This document shows, piece after piece, positions 1 to 9,899 of a stretch of 64,000 bases of DNA. The notes below the pieces were generated by a model. That model saw nothing but the letters and a program-made list of their open reading frames with translations. It made no database searches and was not told the origin of the DNA. Location of the stretch: positions 67,611,628-67,675,627 of the forward strand of contig CM077164.1 of the NCBI GenBank assembly GCA_039583875.1, given 5' to 3'. The DNA is from Platanthera guangdongensis (Eukaryota; Streptophyta; Magnoliopsida; Asparagales; Orchidaceae). How positions within the stretch are numbered: the stretch's first letter is position 1; each line of letters opens with the position of its first letter. Position numbers and translations under genes: made by a program.

Positions 1-1
1 A

Positions 2-2361
2 ATTAGAAGTGACCATGGTACTGAGTTTCAGTCTGAAAGCATGACAAAGCTGTGTGAAGACTATGGGATATTTCAAGAATTCTCTTCACCTAGAACACCT
101 CAGCAAAATGGCATTGCTGAAAGGAAAAATAGGACCTTGATAGAGGCTGGTAGAACCCTATTAAGTGATTCATCACTGCCAGAATATTTCTGGGCTGAAG
201 CAGTTAACACTGCATGCCATGTGATAAATAGGGCTACCATCACTAAAAGGTTAAACAAGACCCCCTATGAAGTAGTGAAAGGCAGGAAACCAAATATGTC
301 CTATTTTAGGATCTTTGGTTGTAAATGCTTCATACTTAACAATGGGAAGTCTTACTTAACTAAGTTTGCTGCCAAGTCCCAAGAGGGAGTGTTTGTTGGG
401 TACAGCAATAATAGTAAGGCTTATAGAGTCTACAACTTGACCACACAAGTTGTAGAGGAGTCTGTGCATGTAGTTTTTGATGAAACACAACTAATTAACA
501 ATGAAGTTGTCTAGTAGTGTGTGCAGCCCTACAGGTCTTACTAAGAAGATGGACAAGCTAACCATAGAAGATGTACCTGCTGCAAGACAGCAAGTAGAAG
601 AAGATGGTTTATGTCCAGGGGGAGAACTACATGTGCAAGGAGCTGTAGAAGTACAAGGAACTCAGCTTGATGAAGATGCTGAAGAAGTTCAACCAGAAGT
701 AAGGATGCCTCCAGCCAACAGGCATCTAAGAGATCATCCAGTAGAGCTGATCATTGGAGATCCAAGACAAGGTGTTCAGACAAGGAGCAGAAATCAGAAT
801 GCTATAGTATATTCAAGTTTTTCTGTCTCAAATAGAACCAAAGAAATTTGAAGAAGCTATACAAGATCCACAGTGGACTGAAGCAATGCAGGAGGAGCTT
901 AATCAGTTCAAAAGATGCAAGGTGTGGGATCTGGTTCCTAAGCCTAAAGATCACAATGTGATAGGAACAAAGTGGATCTACAGGAACAAGTTAGATGAAC
1001 AAGGTGTCATCATTAAGAATAAGGCAAGACTGGTTGCAAAAGGATATAGGCAAGAAGAAGGTATTGATTTTGATCAAACCTTTGCTCCAGTAGCCAGACT
1101 GGAAGCCATAAGGATGTTCTTGGCCTATGCAACCTACCAAGGATTCAAAGTATACCAAATGGATGTGAAGTCAGCATTCCTTAATGGTAATTTAAAAGAA
1201 GAAGTATATGTGGAGCAGCCTTCAGGTTTTGTTGATCCTACTCTTCCACATTATGTCTATAGACTTAGGAAAGCATTGTATGGGTTAAAGCAAGCTCCTA
1301 GAGCTTGGTATGAAACCCTATCTAGTTTCCTCATTGAGAACAAGTTCACAAGGGGGAAAATAGATAAGACTCTATTCCTTAGGGAATCTAGAGGCAAAGT
1401 AATACTTGTCCAAATATATGTAGATGACATTATATTTGGGTCTACTGAAAGTAGCCTTTGCAAAAAGTTTGCAAAGCTTATGCAAAGTCAATTTGAGATG
1501 AGTAGTATGGGAGAGCTGAAGTTTTTCTTGGGTCTCCAAGTTAAATAGACTGAAAGTGGCTTGTCCATATGTCAGTCAAAGTTCACCCTGGAACTCATAA
1601 GGAAATATGGTATGGATTCATCCAGTACCATGAAGACTCCTATGGGGTCAAGTATGTCTCTAAGCAAGGATGATGCAGGGAAACCTGTAGATGAAACCTT
1701 GTATAGAGGGATAGTTGGCTCTCTTACTATACTTGACTGCAAGTAGGCCTGACATTATGTATGCTACATGTGTTTGTGCCAGGTATCAAGCCTTCCCCAA
1801 AGAGTCTCACTTGACTGCAGTCAAGAGAATTTGAGATATCTAAAGGGCACACCTTATCTAGGCCTCTGGTACCCTAGGAATGGAGATTTTGATCTAACAG
1901 GCTATTCAGATGCAGACTTTGCAGGATGCAAAGAAGATAGAAAGAGCACAACTGGATCCTGTCAATTCCTAGGTGGAAGACTCATTTCATGGAGTAGTAA
2001 GAAGCAAACCAGTGTGGCCATCTCCACAGCTGAGTCAGAATATGTAGCTGCAGGAAGTTGCTGTGCTCAACTTCTGTGGATTCAACATCAGCTAGAAGAC
2101 TATGGATGTCAGGTAAGTAGAACTCCACTTTATTGTGATTCTACAAGTGCTATTTCCATAGCTAATAACCCTGTATCACATAGTAGAACTAAACATATTG
2201 AGATTAAATATCACTTTCTTAGGGAGCATGTAGAAAGAAATGATATTGCACTTGAATATGTTAAAACAGATAATCAGATAGCTGATATGTTTACTAAGCC
2301 CTTAGAAGAAGCTAAGTTTAATAGGTTCAAAATTGAACTAGGTATGATAAACTTAGACTAA
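2..2361 (+). pseudogene. Copia pol: integrase (partial), reverse transcriptase, RNase H; broken
   Basis: The reading frame is already open at base 2. The integrase core shows its second acidic site in SDHGTEF and the catalytic Glu in GIAERKNRT, followed by the GKR-type C-terminal region. RT begins near 886 and has the [28 protein letters not shown] and YVDD motifs (YVDDIIFGS near 1420). RNase H keeps SDADFAG, AESEY, CDSTSA and the late His in KHIEIKYHF. Damage that I can see: a frame change near 500-513, an extra T in a T-run near 820, an in-frame TAG at 1546-1548 (a CAG-to-TAG change would explain it), and a frame change near 1730. The product would copy RNA into DNA and integrate it, but this copy cannot make a full polyprotein. 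Confidence 0.9.
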
Positions 2362-2393
2362 GTATACAGAACAAAAATTGGCTAAGTAAAAAG

Positions 2394-2840
2394 GTGTCGA
2401 CACATAGACAAGTCTATGTCGACACAGAATAGTAAGTGTCGACACTTCAGGAAAATGGTGTCGACACATCTAGGAAGTTAGTGTCGACACTTCAGAATGT
2501 TAGTGTCGACACATGTCGAGTAGGTGTCGACACATCCAATGTAGTGTCGACACTTAAGTTTTACTCAGAATTTTTCTAAGTAAAGTCTCGACTACATGTC
2601 GAGTAGTGTGGTGTCGACACTTAACCAAGTGTCGACACATAAAATCTGTTGACTAAATTTGTGTCGACACATGAGTGTCGAGACATTATAAGTCAGTGTC
2701 GACACTTAATGTCAGTGTCGACACATGTTTAGCTCGCTATCCCGCCTGTTCATCTTCAAACTCAAAGGTATAAATAGGTTCTGTTTGTGTTTGTCGACAC
2801 GCTTTCAGAGTTTCGAGACTAAACTCCTGTGTCGACATTT
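2394..2840 (+). repeat. Internal array of GTGTCGACAC palindromes between pol and the extra ORF
   Basis: I count twelve exact GTGTCGACAC decamers between 2394 and about 2724, plus several one-base variants up to about 2840. Spacing is irregular, about 15-60 bases. The same decamer fills the U3 part of this element's LTR. The array ends about 45 bases before a TATA box and about 150 bases before the extra ORF. No protein is likely here. Confidence 0.9.
2769..2776 (+). promoter_or_regulatory. Candidate internal TATA box (TATAAATA) before the extra ORF
   Basis: TATAAATAGG at 2769-2778 is identical to the TATA context of the 3' LTR (7208-7217). It follows a palindrome array, as in the LTR, and lies about 104 bases before the ATG at 2873. 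This supports an internal promoter for the extra ORF. No transcript data are available here. Confidence 0.5.
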
Positions 2841-2872
2841 CTCTTCTCTAAAGACTAATTCTCAAAACCCTA

Positions 2873-5693
2873 ATGGCTCCCAAGCTGGAAGAGAACGTAA
2901 ACGAAGGCTATGAGCTCGTGCGAGGCGCATTCGACGACGGAGATCAGAAATCAAATCAGTGATAACCCTAGTCAGCAATTCAGGATTGGAGTTCTTGGTT
3001 TCAGAACCAACCAAGATATGGAAGAAAGAAGTGCTTGAATTTCTTACTGGAGCGTCTGTAGATGACTCAGGCTACAGAATTAAGTCAAGGGTGCATGGCA
3101 CCAAGGTCAAAGTATCACCCAAAAGTCTGAGAAAGGTACTTCAGCTACCTAAAGTTCAGGAAGAAGAGGAAGTCACAACATCTAAGACCAAAGAAGCTTT
3201 GGTCTGGTGCGGCCTTGATCCTAAGATGAAAATAGGATCAGTTTTCAACAAGAAGGGGATGAATAATCAATGCAAATTCCTGTCTGAAGTAGTAGGCAAG
3301 GTCATTCTTAGTAAAACTGGAGGGCATGACAGGGTGTCAGCCTCTATGTTCAGTATCATGACCAGAATCATCTTCAACCTTAAGACAGACTGGTCTATGA
3401 TTGTATTTGATAAAGTGAAGGAAAGTCTGAAGAAGCCCAATCTGGGCAGGATAATAAGTCTCTACCTGGCTGGATCAATTCCAGAGGTAATGAGCTCTGC
3501 TGCAGGTAGTAAAATCAACCACATGAGAAGGATGGACATGAGAATCTTCTCCAGGTGGGAAAGGGTGTTGTCCAAGGAATTGACCACCCCAGAAAAGCAA
3601 GTTTCAAAGAAAGACTCTCCTCCCAGGAAGAAGAGGAAGACTGCTGTTGTGACTCAGGAGTCCTCCAGCAGCTCAGGCAGTGAAGAACATGTTGTTTTCA
3701 CTCCTGAAAGTCCAGTAGATGTGGCTGCAGAGAAGTCACCTGCTCCTCAAGAGCCAGCTGAGATTCAGGGGGAGCTGCCTCACTCTAGCCCCATCCCTAG
3801 GGATCCAAGACAGGGGGAGCTTCCAGGTGTAGCAGAACCATCTACACTGGAGAGTGAGCAAGCCACCATCCTCATTCAAGAGGTACTTGTTGACCTTAAT
3901 ACTTTGAATTTTTCTATAATAAATTCTGATTTGTCTGATGACCATCAGCAAAATCAGCCAGCAACTCAAGAACCAGATGTTGTTCTCCAAGACACATCTG
4001 TTGTAGCTGATGAAACCAGTACATCTCCTGCACAGTCTCAAGCAGAATACACAATGGAAGATCTATTTCTGAATTTAGATCAGGATGATTTTGATATGGA
4101 AAAGAATGTTGCTGATGCAGTGAAGGATGCTGCTGCTGAGGGGGAGAACTTGGATATTCAAGAAGAGCCTATAAGGCTAGATACTGAGAAGGCACCAAGA
4201 TGTGCAGACTGAAAAACCATCAAGCCCTAAGGATAGGGTGAATATTGCAAGTACATCAGAATCTGAAGATGATGAAGCTGAGCAAGATAAGAAGAAGAAG
4301 TTCTTTGTTTTCAAAAGAAGGAGTCAGAGCTATAAGAAAGCTCTACAAACTGTTGCACAACACTCCTTAGTTCAACAAGCTCCATCAACTGATTACAGTG
4401 CTCTACTGCTTGCCATGCAAATCAAGATGGATGAACAAAGGAAGGCTTTAGAAACTTATGTTGATGAAGGGCACAAGGCACTACAATCTGATCTGGGACA
4501 AGAAATCAAGTCAATAAGGTTTGAAATGAACCTTAATAAAAAGGAGATGACTGATTGTTTTACAAAGGGTGCTCATGCAGTGGTCTATCTGGCTAAACAT
4601 CAAGAGACCATAAAAGAGAAGGTAGAAGATATTGCACTAAAGCAAGGATATGTGTTGGAAAATCAATTGAGGATAAATGATAATTTGACTGCATCTCACA
4701 ATGCAATAGTCACTGAAATCAAGAATAAGTCTACTGAACCATCAACCTCCTCTGCTGCTGCCAAAGCTGATTTGATAAACTCTTTCAGCTGAACTAACTG
4801 CTGTCAAGACTGCCATCAAGGATTCCCAGAAGGTCATTTCTGAACAGCTTACCAAGCTTAGACCTTTCTTTAAAGAGGGCATAAGGTATTTGGACAGCCA
4901 AATAAGGTTCCAGAAAGATGATGTGAGAGATCATGTGGAACAAGAAGTCATAAAGGGGGAGAGGGTGTTAGTCAAAGCCAGTTCTGAACATGCAAAATGG
5001 ATATCCAATTCCATCAGGGCTACACTGGGCTATCCTCCCCTGTGTGATGATGACAATGTAGCTGAATCTGGTATTCAAGGAACATATCTTGGAGGTGAGC
5101 AACAGGCAGTGGCTGATGTAATCTATCCACCTCCAGATTTTGAAATGGTTCATGCTGATGTAAGCACAATGTATAGTCCAACTGCTGGCAAGCCCAATGT
5201 TATTCTGGAAAAGGTTGTTCAACCTATCACAGCTGCAATGCAAGAGGCTTTGGACAAAGAAGAAGAGACTAGGCTATCAAAGAAGAAGTTCAGGGAACTT
5301 GCTGAACAAAAACCAGATTTTGAACAGTGGAGCCCTACTTCTAGGAACATCATTCTCACAGCCTGGAAAGCAGCCAAGGACAATGCCCATGAGAGGAACA
5401 AGTGGTTCTCAGAGGCTGAATGGAGGAAACATGAGAGTAGGCAGGAAGCCATTGTCCAACATAGAAGGAAGGCTAAGTTAGGAAAGCTACCTCCAACAGC
5501 TGTGGAGCCTAGCAAGTACTTTCCTAAGCCCTATCATTATTTTGAAAGACAAAAGATCAAAGCTGAAGAACAGAAGAAGAAGGACTCCAAAGGGAAGAAG
5601 ACTGCTGAAGCTGAGCCTGCTGCTGCTGCTGCTGTGAAAGCCAAAGTGCAAGCTGGAAAAGGCATAGTCATTAAAGAACCAGAGCAGAATTAG
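2873..5693 (+). pseudogene. Extra ORF downstream of Copia pol (env-like position), frameshifted
   Basis: The ATG at 2873 opens MAPKLEEN and about 29 codons. A one-base frame change near 2959 leads into the main frame to 4212, a second near 4202 leads into a frame to 4792, and a third near 4790 leads to the stop at 5693. The total is about 930 codons. The N-terminal globular part (about 2959-3590) resembles poorly understood plant-transposon proteins. A basic cluster PPRKKRKT near 3630 looks like a nuclear localisation signal. The middle is acidic and Ser/Pro/Glu-rich. The next part (about 4420-4700) is Lys/Glu/Gln-rich and probably coiled coil. The C-terminus is strongly basic. I see no signal peptide and no membrane segment, so an envelope role is not supported. 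SIRE-lineage elements often have an ORF here, but its function is unknown. Confidence 0.6.
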
Positions 5694-5981
5694 ACTAAGA
5701 TTAAACTGAAGAATGTTGTAATCTGTTACATCTGAACATTATTGTAAATCTTTGAAAATATATTGCAAACAATGTATGAACAATTTTTGATAAATATATA
5801 TTTCATGATTGTTCAGTAGAATGTGTCTAATTCTTGTTTGTTCTGTAATGTTGTATGAGTATACATGTGTGCTTTATTACATGTTTAAGTTTAACTCTGT
5901 TGACATATATCTGTTTTACATCATTTTATAATTTTTAATTATGAGTGGTGTGTATCATTGACTAAGGGTTATGACTTCTCC

Positions 5982-5995
5982 AAATAGGGGGAGAT
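5982..5995 (+). other. Polypurine tract of the SIRE-like element
   Basis: AATAGGGGGAGAT lies directly before the LTR start TGTTGAG. It is the usual primer for plus-strand DNA synthesis. The 290 bases before it (5694-5981) are AT-rich, with no ORF, and look like the 3' untranslated end of the extra ORF. Confidence 0.8.
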
Positions 5996-6139
5996 TGTTG
6001 AGTACATTAGTTAAATGTACCTGATTTGAAGAAGCCTCACCTAACTCAATGATATACATCATAGTGTATTTGATGTTTGTTTGAGTTACTTGTGCAGGTT
6101 AGGAATACACTGGACTGAAGCTAAAAATTCTAAGTCCAT

Positions 6140-7075
6140 GTGTCGACACCCAGAGGGAAAGTGTCGACACTTGAGAAAGCTTGTGTCGACACCCAGACAA
6201 GCAGTGTTGACACTTGGAGTCATTGTGTCAACACCTGGGAAGAAGAGTCGACACCAGTCAGAAAGTGTCGACACTTGGAGCTGTGTCGACACTCAGTGTA
6301 GAAGAATGCAAAAAAGCTGTGTCGACACTTAGCAGAAGTGTCGACACCTAGAAGAGCTGAGTCAACACCAGAAAGTGTCGACACTTGAAGTAAGTGTCGA
6401 CACTCAGCAAAAGTCTGCAGAATCTAAGTACAAGTGTCGACACTCAACACAATGTGTCGACACTATGCAGAAGAGTCAGCACTTAAAGTAAGTGTCGACA
6501 CCCAGCACAATGTGTCGACACTTAGCTAAAGACTCAGTATTTGAAGTAAGTGTCGACACTCAGCACAATGTGTCGACACACAACCAGAGGAGTCAACACT
6601 TGAAGAAAGTGTCGACACTCAGCACAATGTGTCGACACTTAGTTGAAGACTCTACACTTGAAGAAAGTGTCAACACAAGGAGCTGTGTCGACACTTAGCA
6701 AAGAACAGAAAAGTTACAAAATATTCTAAGTACAAGTGTCGACACTAAAGGAATGTGTCGACACTCAGCTGAAGAAACAAGATTGAAGACTTGTGTCGAC
6801 ACCAAGAAGCAGTGTCGACACTTGACAGTTTCTACACATAAAGTTGTGTCGACACAAAGGAGTTGTGTCGACACTTAGAAGAATACAGTTGCAGAATGAA
6901 GTACAAGTACTTGTGTCGACACTCAATTTCAGTGTCGACACATGCAGAAGAATCTGTGTCGAGACATACAAGGAATTGTGTCGACACCTTGTAGACTTGT
7001 GTCGACACTTACACAACATGTGTCGACACTTGGCCTATAAGTGTCGACACTTAAGAACAGAAAGTCTCGACACTA
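6140..7075 (+). repeat. Dense GTGTCGACAC palindrome array in U3
   Basis: Several dozen exact or near-exact GTGTCGACAC decamers run through about 935 bases, ending about 130 bases before the TATA box. Most exact copies are flanked by CACTTA, CACTCAG or CACCCAG. The decamer is self-complementary and CpG-centred. Variants mostly differ by C-to-T or G-to-A (for example GTGTCAACAC), as expected from decay of methylated CpG. Protein-like ORFs across this array only reflect the repeat. Confidence 0.9.
6434..6680 (+). repeat. Tandem repeat of about 58 bp inside the palindrome array
   Basis: Units begin with GTGTCGACAC at 6434, 6492, 6550 and 6609, so the period is 58, 58 and 59 bases. Each unit holds two decamers separated by TCAGCACAAT or close variants, then a spacer with GAAGACTC or GAGGAGTC and an ACTTGAAG or ACTTAAAG tail. 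The array grew at least partly by tandem duplication of a two-palindrome unit. Confidence 0.6.
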
Positions 7076-7207
7076 TCTGACAGTTAGAGAAATTTCAAGA
7101 AGTGACTGGTTGACATGACAGCTGCCGACCCAGCCGGTCTACATCAACTGTCAGAGATATCAGAAGTCTGTTATGAACCGGACCAGCCGGTTACCATAAA
7201 GGAAGCC

Positions 7208-7215
7208 TATAAATA
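7208..7215 (+). promoter_or_regulatory. LTR TATA box (TATAAATA)
   Basis: TATAAATAGGCA follows the U3 palindrome array and precedes the GA-rich leader. The second LTR piece keeps it at 59891-59898. It is probably the core promoter of the element. Confidence 0.7.
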
Positions 7216-8107
7216 GGCATCCATAGTTTACAGAAACTGTTGTTGAAAAGATTGTTGAGATAATATAGAAGTGGTTGAAAAAGTTTTTACAGAGAGAGTT
7301 CAGATCTTTGTAAAAGTGGTATATTGAGTATCAACACAAGAAGATCTTGCTGTGCATCAGCAGATCTAAGAAGTTGGAGAGAGAGAGCTCCAACCAAGTA
7401 TTCAGTCTTTGGAACTAAGGCTGAGAAGAAGAATTCAGAGTCATCTGGATTTCAAGAAGCAGAGGTCAAGGAACAACTGTAGAAGATTCAGACTAATTCA
7501 GTTCTAATCAAGAAGCTTTGAAGGAAGCTAAGTCAGTTTGGATCTAACTGAGTTCTTCCAAGAACTCTTCAAGAATCTCTCAACTCCTCTCCTATTTTCT
7601 GAGTTGTAGAGTTAACTATTGTACTTTCTATTTTAACTTGTAGGATCCATTGGATCTGAGAGAATTGTAAGCCTATTTTATAAAGGCTGAGGGTAGGGCT
7701 TGGTTGCCTGAGTGTAGGAGTTGAAGAACTCTGAGTGTAGGCCTTAATTGGCTGAGTGTAGGCCTGGGTGGCTGAGTGTAGGCCTTTTGGCTGAGTGTAA
7801 GGCTTTGGGCCTGAGGTAGGAACCTAGTTTGGTTCTGAGTTAGTGGAGAAGTTTGGCCGAATCTAGTACACTGCTAGATAGGCGAAGGGGGAAAGTGGAT
7901 GTACCCAAAGATTGGGGAACCACTATAAATTAGTGTGTCTGCTGTGGTGTGCTGTGCTGTGCTGTGGATTAATTGTTTGATTTCTGTAATTGCTGTTAGC
8001 TGTAGTAATCTGTGAAATAATTGTTGTGCTGCCAACAAAGTTTTAAAAAAGGTTTAGGTCACCTATTCACCCCCCCCCCCCTAGGTGTTTAGGTACCATA
8101 TCTTTCA

Positions 8108-8640
8108 ATACCCTCGAGAGAGGACAAGCGTAATTCTTTCGGAATGGGTCCCCCACCAAATAGCGGGGTTCTTAGCGTAAAGCGGGCGATAAGAGGAATC
8201 CTTCGTCGGACTAACGTTCGGTCGAAAAGTCTTAGCGTTCAGGTGAGCAATATTCCTAAAGATAAGTGCGCTCATATTTGTGGAACCTCAACGGCCAAGT
8301 TGCCTTTTATTAATTTGAAATCTAAGTTCAACAATTATTAAAAGTTATTTTAGTATTAATACGATTCGATGCCGAGCGTTAATCCTCATGGAATTTTTAT
8401 AAATCATTTTCGCACTTTCTTTTCTTTAGTTAATTAAAATCTCTGCCTCACTTTCAGTAAAATAATAGTCCTCTTAGAGGAGTAAGAATAATCAACCCGA
8501 CCCCGAGAACAATACGACCTCGGTATTCTCCCAAATATCGAGTACTACTTGCGTTAGGTGCACTTGCCTACCTTAGCAAGCCCGCAGCGAATGACTCATC
8601 GAACCAACCACCCACATAAGAGTCTGTTTGCGGGTAATCA
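8108..8640 (+). mobile_element. 3' end of an Athila-like LTR, split by the SIRE-like insertion
   Basis: The sequence matches 52232-52771, the 3' end of element F's 5' LTR, including the stretch near GGGGTTCTTAGCGTAAAGCG and the end GGGTAATCA. The match begins exactly at the Copia LTR end, so the Copia element jumped into this LTR. No primer-binding site follows 8640, so this is a solo LTR or a 3' LTR. The duplicated target would be ATACC; its left copy is outside the window. Confidence 0.8.
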
Positions 8641-9116
8641 GAATCCACTAGCAGGTTTTGATCAGGTGACTGCTACCAATGAGCTTTTGATCAGGTGCTC
8701 AAAAACCAAAATAAACTTTTGAAGGGAGTTAATAAACCCTTTATACATAGGGGGGGGGAGAGATTGGTGGTGTCTTCTATTTCTCTATTCAACAGATAAG
8801 ACAAGTGGATTTTATGTTGTCAAGAACTCCTTTCAATCACACTTGGAGTCTTGCATAGGGTGTAGGTCTTTAGTCTTTAGCATTGAAAATTTTGATCCAG
8901 GAACTTCTGATTGATATGAATATATTGTCCTTGAAGAATCCTAGAGAGAAGGTTGAAGAAGACTCTTGATTTGTAGTTGATTTTCTTCTTCTTCAGCAAG
9001 GTCAAAGAGAAAACAAATTATTTTCTGTACAGAGAAGGTTCAGTATGCTTTTGTTGTAGAACTTTTTTGTCTCTATATTCATTGTGTTGTATATATCCAG
9101 ACTGTAAAGAAAAACT

Positions 9117-9124
9117 CTTTTATA
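9117..9124 (-). promoter_or_regulatory. Candidate TATA box of the minus-strand LTR
   Basis: The minus strand reads GATATAAAAGAG, a good TATA context, about 280 bases downstream of the CGTCGA array in that orientation. Confidence 0.4.
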
Positions 9125-9403
9125 TCTTCAGTTGATTTTTCCTTTGAATTTTGAATTCCATTGCATTGAATGTTGACTGCCTGGAGAATGAAATACGGCT
9201 GGAGAATAATTTCATTAATGAGTTTCCCCAACTGTCCCATTAAAAAGAGCAAGTAATTAACCTGATGAAGACTATAATCAATGCGGCCACTAATGGCTAT
9301 ATTCAGAGAATATATGCATTAATTACTAACGAAAATATTGCTAGTTAATACGGAATAAGTACATAAATTGAGGGAAATTTCTAAGTCTAGAACTGCACAG
9401 AAA

Positions 9404-9770
9404 TCTTCGACTAGGGAACAAATTTCGTCGACCTGAGATCAAAGATCGTCGACCTGAGAAATCATGTTCGTCGACCTGAGAAAGTTTGTTCGTCGACCTG
9501 AGAACCAAGTTCGTCGACCAGAGATCAGCTAACTGCTTTCTGTGAAAACCTTCCCAATTTCGTGGTCCAAGTCTGTCGAGCTGATAATCTATCTTCGTCG
9601 ACCTGAGTTCAGAAAAAGTATTTTGGACATAATGTGTTGAAGTTGAACTACCAGAGTTCGTCTACCTGAGCTCGAATAACGTCGAGCTCAACTCAGAGAA
9701 TTTACTCTAAGTTCATCGAGAGGAGCACCACTTTCGTAGAGCTGAGTTCGACGAACGTCGAACTCACTTC
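9404..9770. repeat. Array of CGTCGACCTGAG units and related CTCGACG words
   Basis: About eleven units of TTCGTCGACCTGAG or decayed forms occur, for example near 9424, 9446, 9468, 9490 and 9591. Between 9655 and 9768 they change to CGTCGAGCTCAACTC and GTTCGACGAACGTCGAAC, which are inverted repeats. Similar words occur in the D and E LTRs, the F LTR and the G element. Confidence 0.7.
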
Positions 9771-9899
9771 CTGAACTTGATTTTCTTCTAAGTGTTTTGT
9801 CTTCTATAGTTTGCTATTTGCTGGTCCATATAGGGTTGAATCTAGGGACATATCCTAAACTCTAGGATACAGACATGACCCTGCTATACATGGTGGGTC

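Larger units (their letters stand above)
1..8107 (+). mobile_element. SIRE-like Ty1/Copia retrotransposon, 5' part outside window
   Basis: The order is integrase C-terminal half, reverse transcriptase, RNase H, an extra long ORF after pol, a polypurine tract and a long 3' LTR. Integrase before RT defines Copia. An extra ORF after pol, and an LTR end with a C-run followed by TAGGTG, fit the SIRE/Maximus lineage. The 5' LTR, gag and protease lie left of the window. The element is dead: pol and the extra ORF carry frameshifts and a stop. It sits inside an Athila-like LTR, because the base after its LTR continues a sequence that is uninterrupted at 52232 onward in element F. Confidence 0.85.
5996..8107 (+). 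repeat. 3' LTR of the SIRE-like Copia element
   Basis: It starts with TGTTGAG after the polypurine tract and ends with CA at 8107, where Athila-like sequence begins. The order is palindrome array (6140-7075), a CCGGT-rich stretch with two CAGCCGGT copies (about 7125-7200), a TATA box at 7208, and a GA-rich leader. Then come repeats of GCTGAGTGTAGGC (about 7700-7800) and a terminal C-run flanked by CACCTA and TAGGTG. A second partial copy lies at 59221-60788, which supports these limits. Confidence 0.85.
8641..9785 (-). repeat. Probable minus-strand LTR, family not recognised
   Basis: No coding sequence is visible. Read on the minus strand, the order is a palindrome array (9770 to 9404), a TATAAAAG box at 9124-9117, and a GA/CT-rich leader with AGAAGAAGAAG runs. 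This copies the plan of the other LTRs in the window. I could not set exact ends: no clear TG/CA pair or target duplication is visible. It might also be two pieces, with a break near 9300-9400. Confidence 0.4.

Noticed and set aside
2873..5693. Envelope gene of a plant retrovirus
   Set aside because: The position fits, but no signal peptide, membrane span or cleavage site is visible.
6140..7075. CRISPR-like regular short repeats
   Set aside because: Spacing is irregular, spacers are themselves repeated, the repeat is only 10 bp, and the site is a plant LTR.
6081..7080. Open frames reading repeated CRHL or VSTP peptides
   Set aside because: They are only the palindrome array translated. The same happens at 35380-35998 and 59227-59493 and on both strands.
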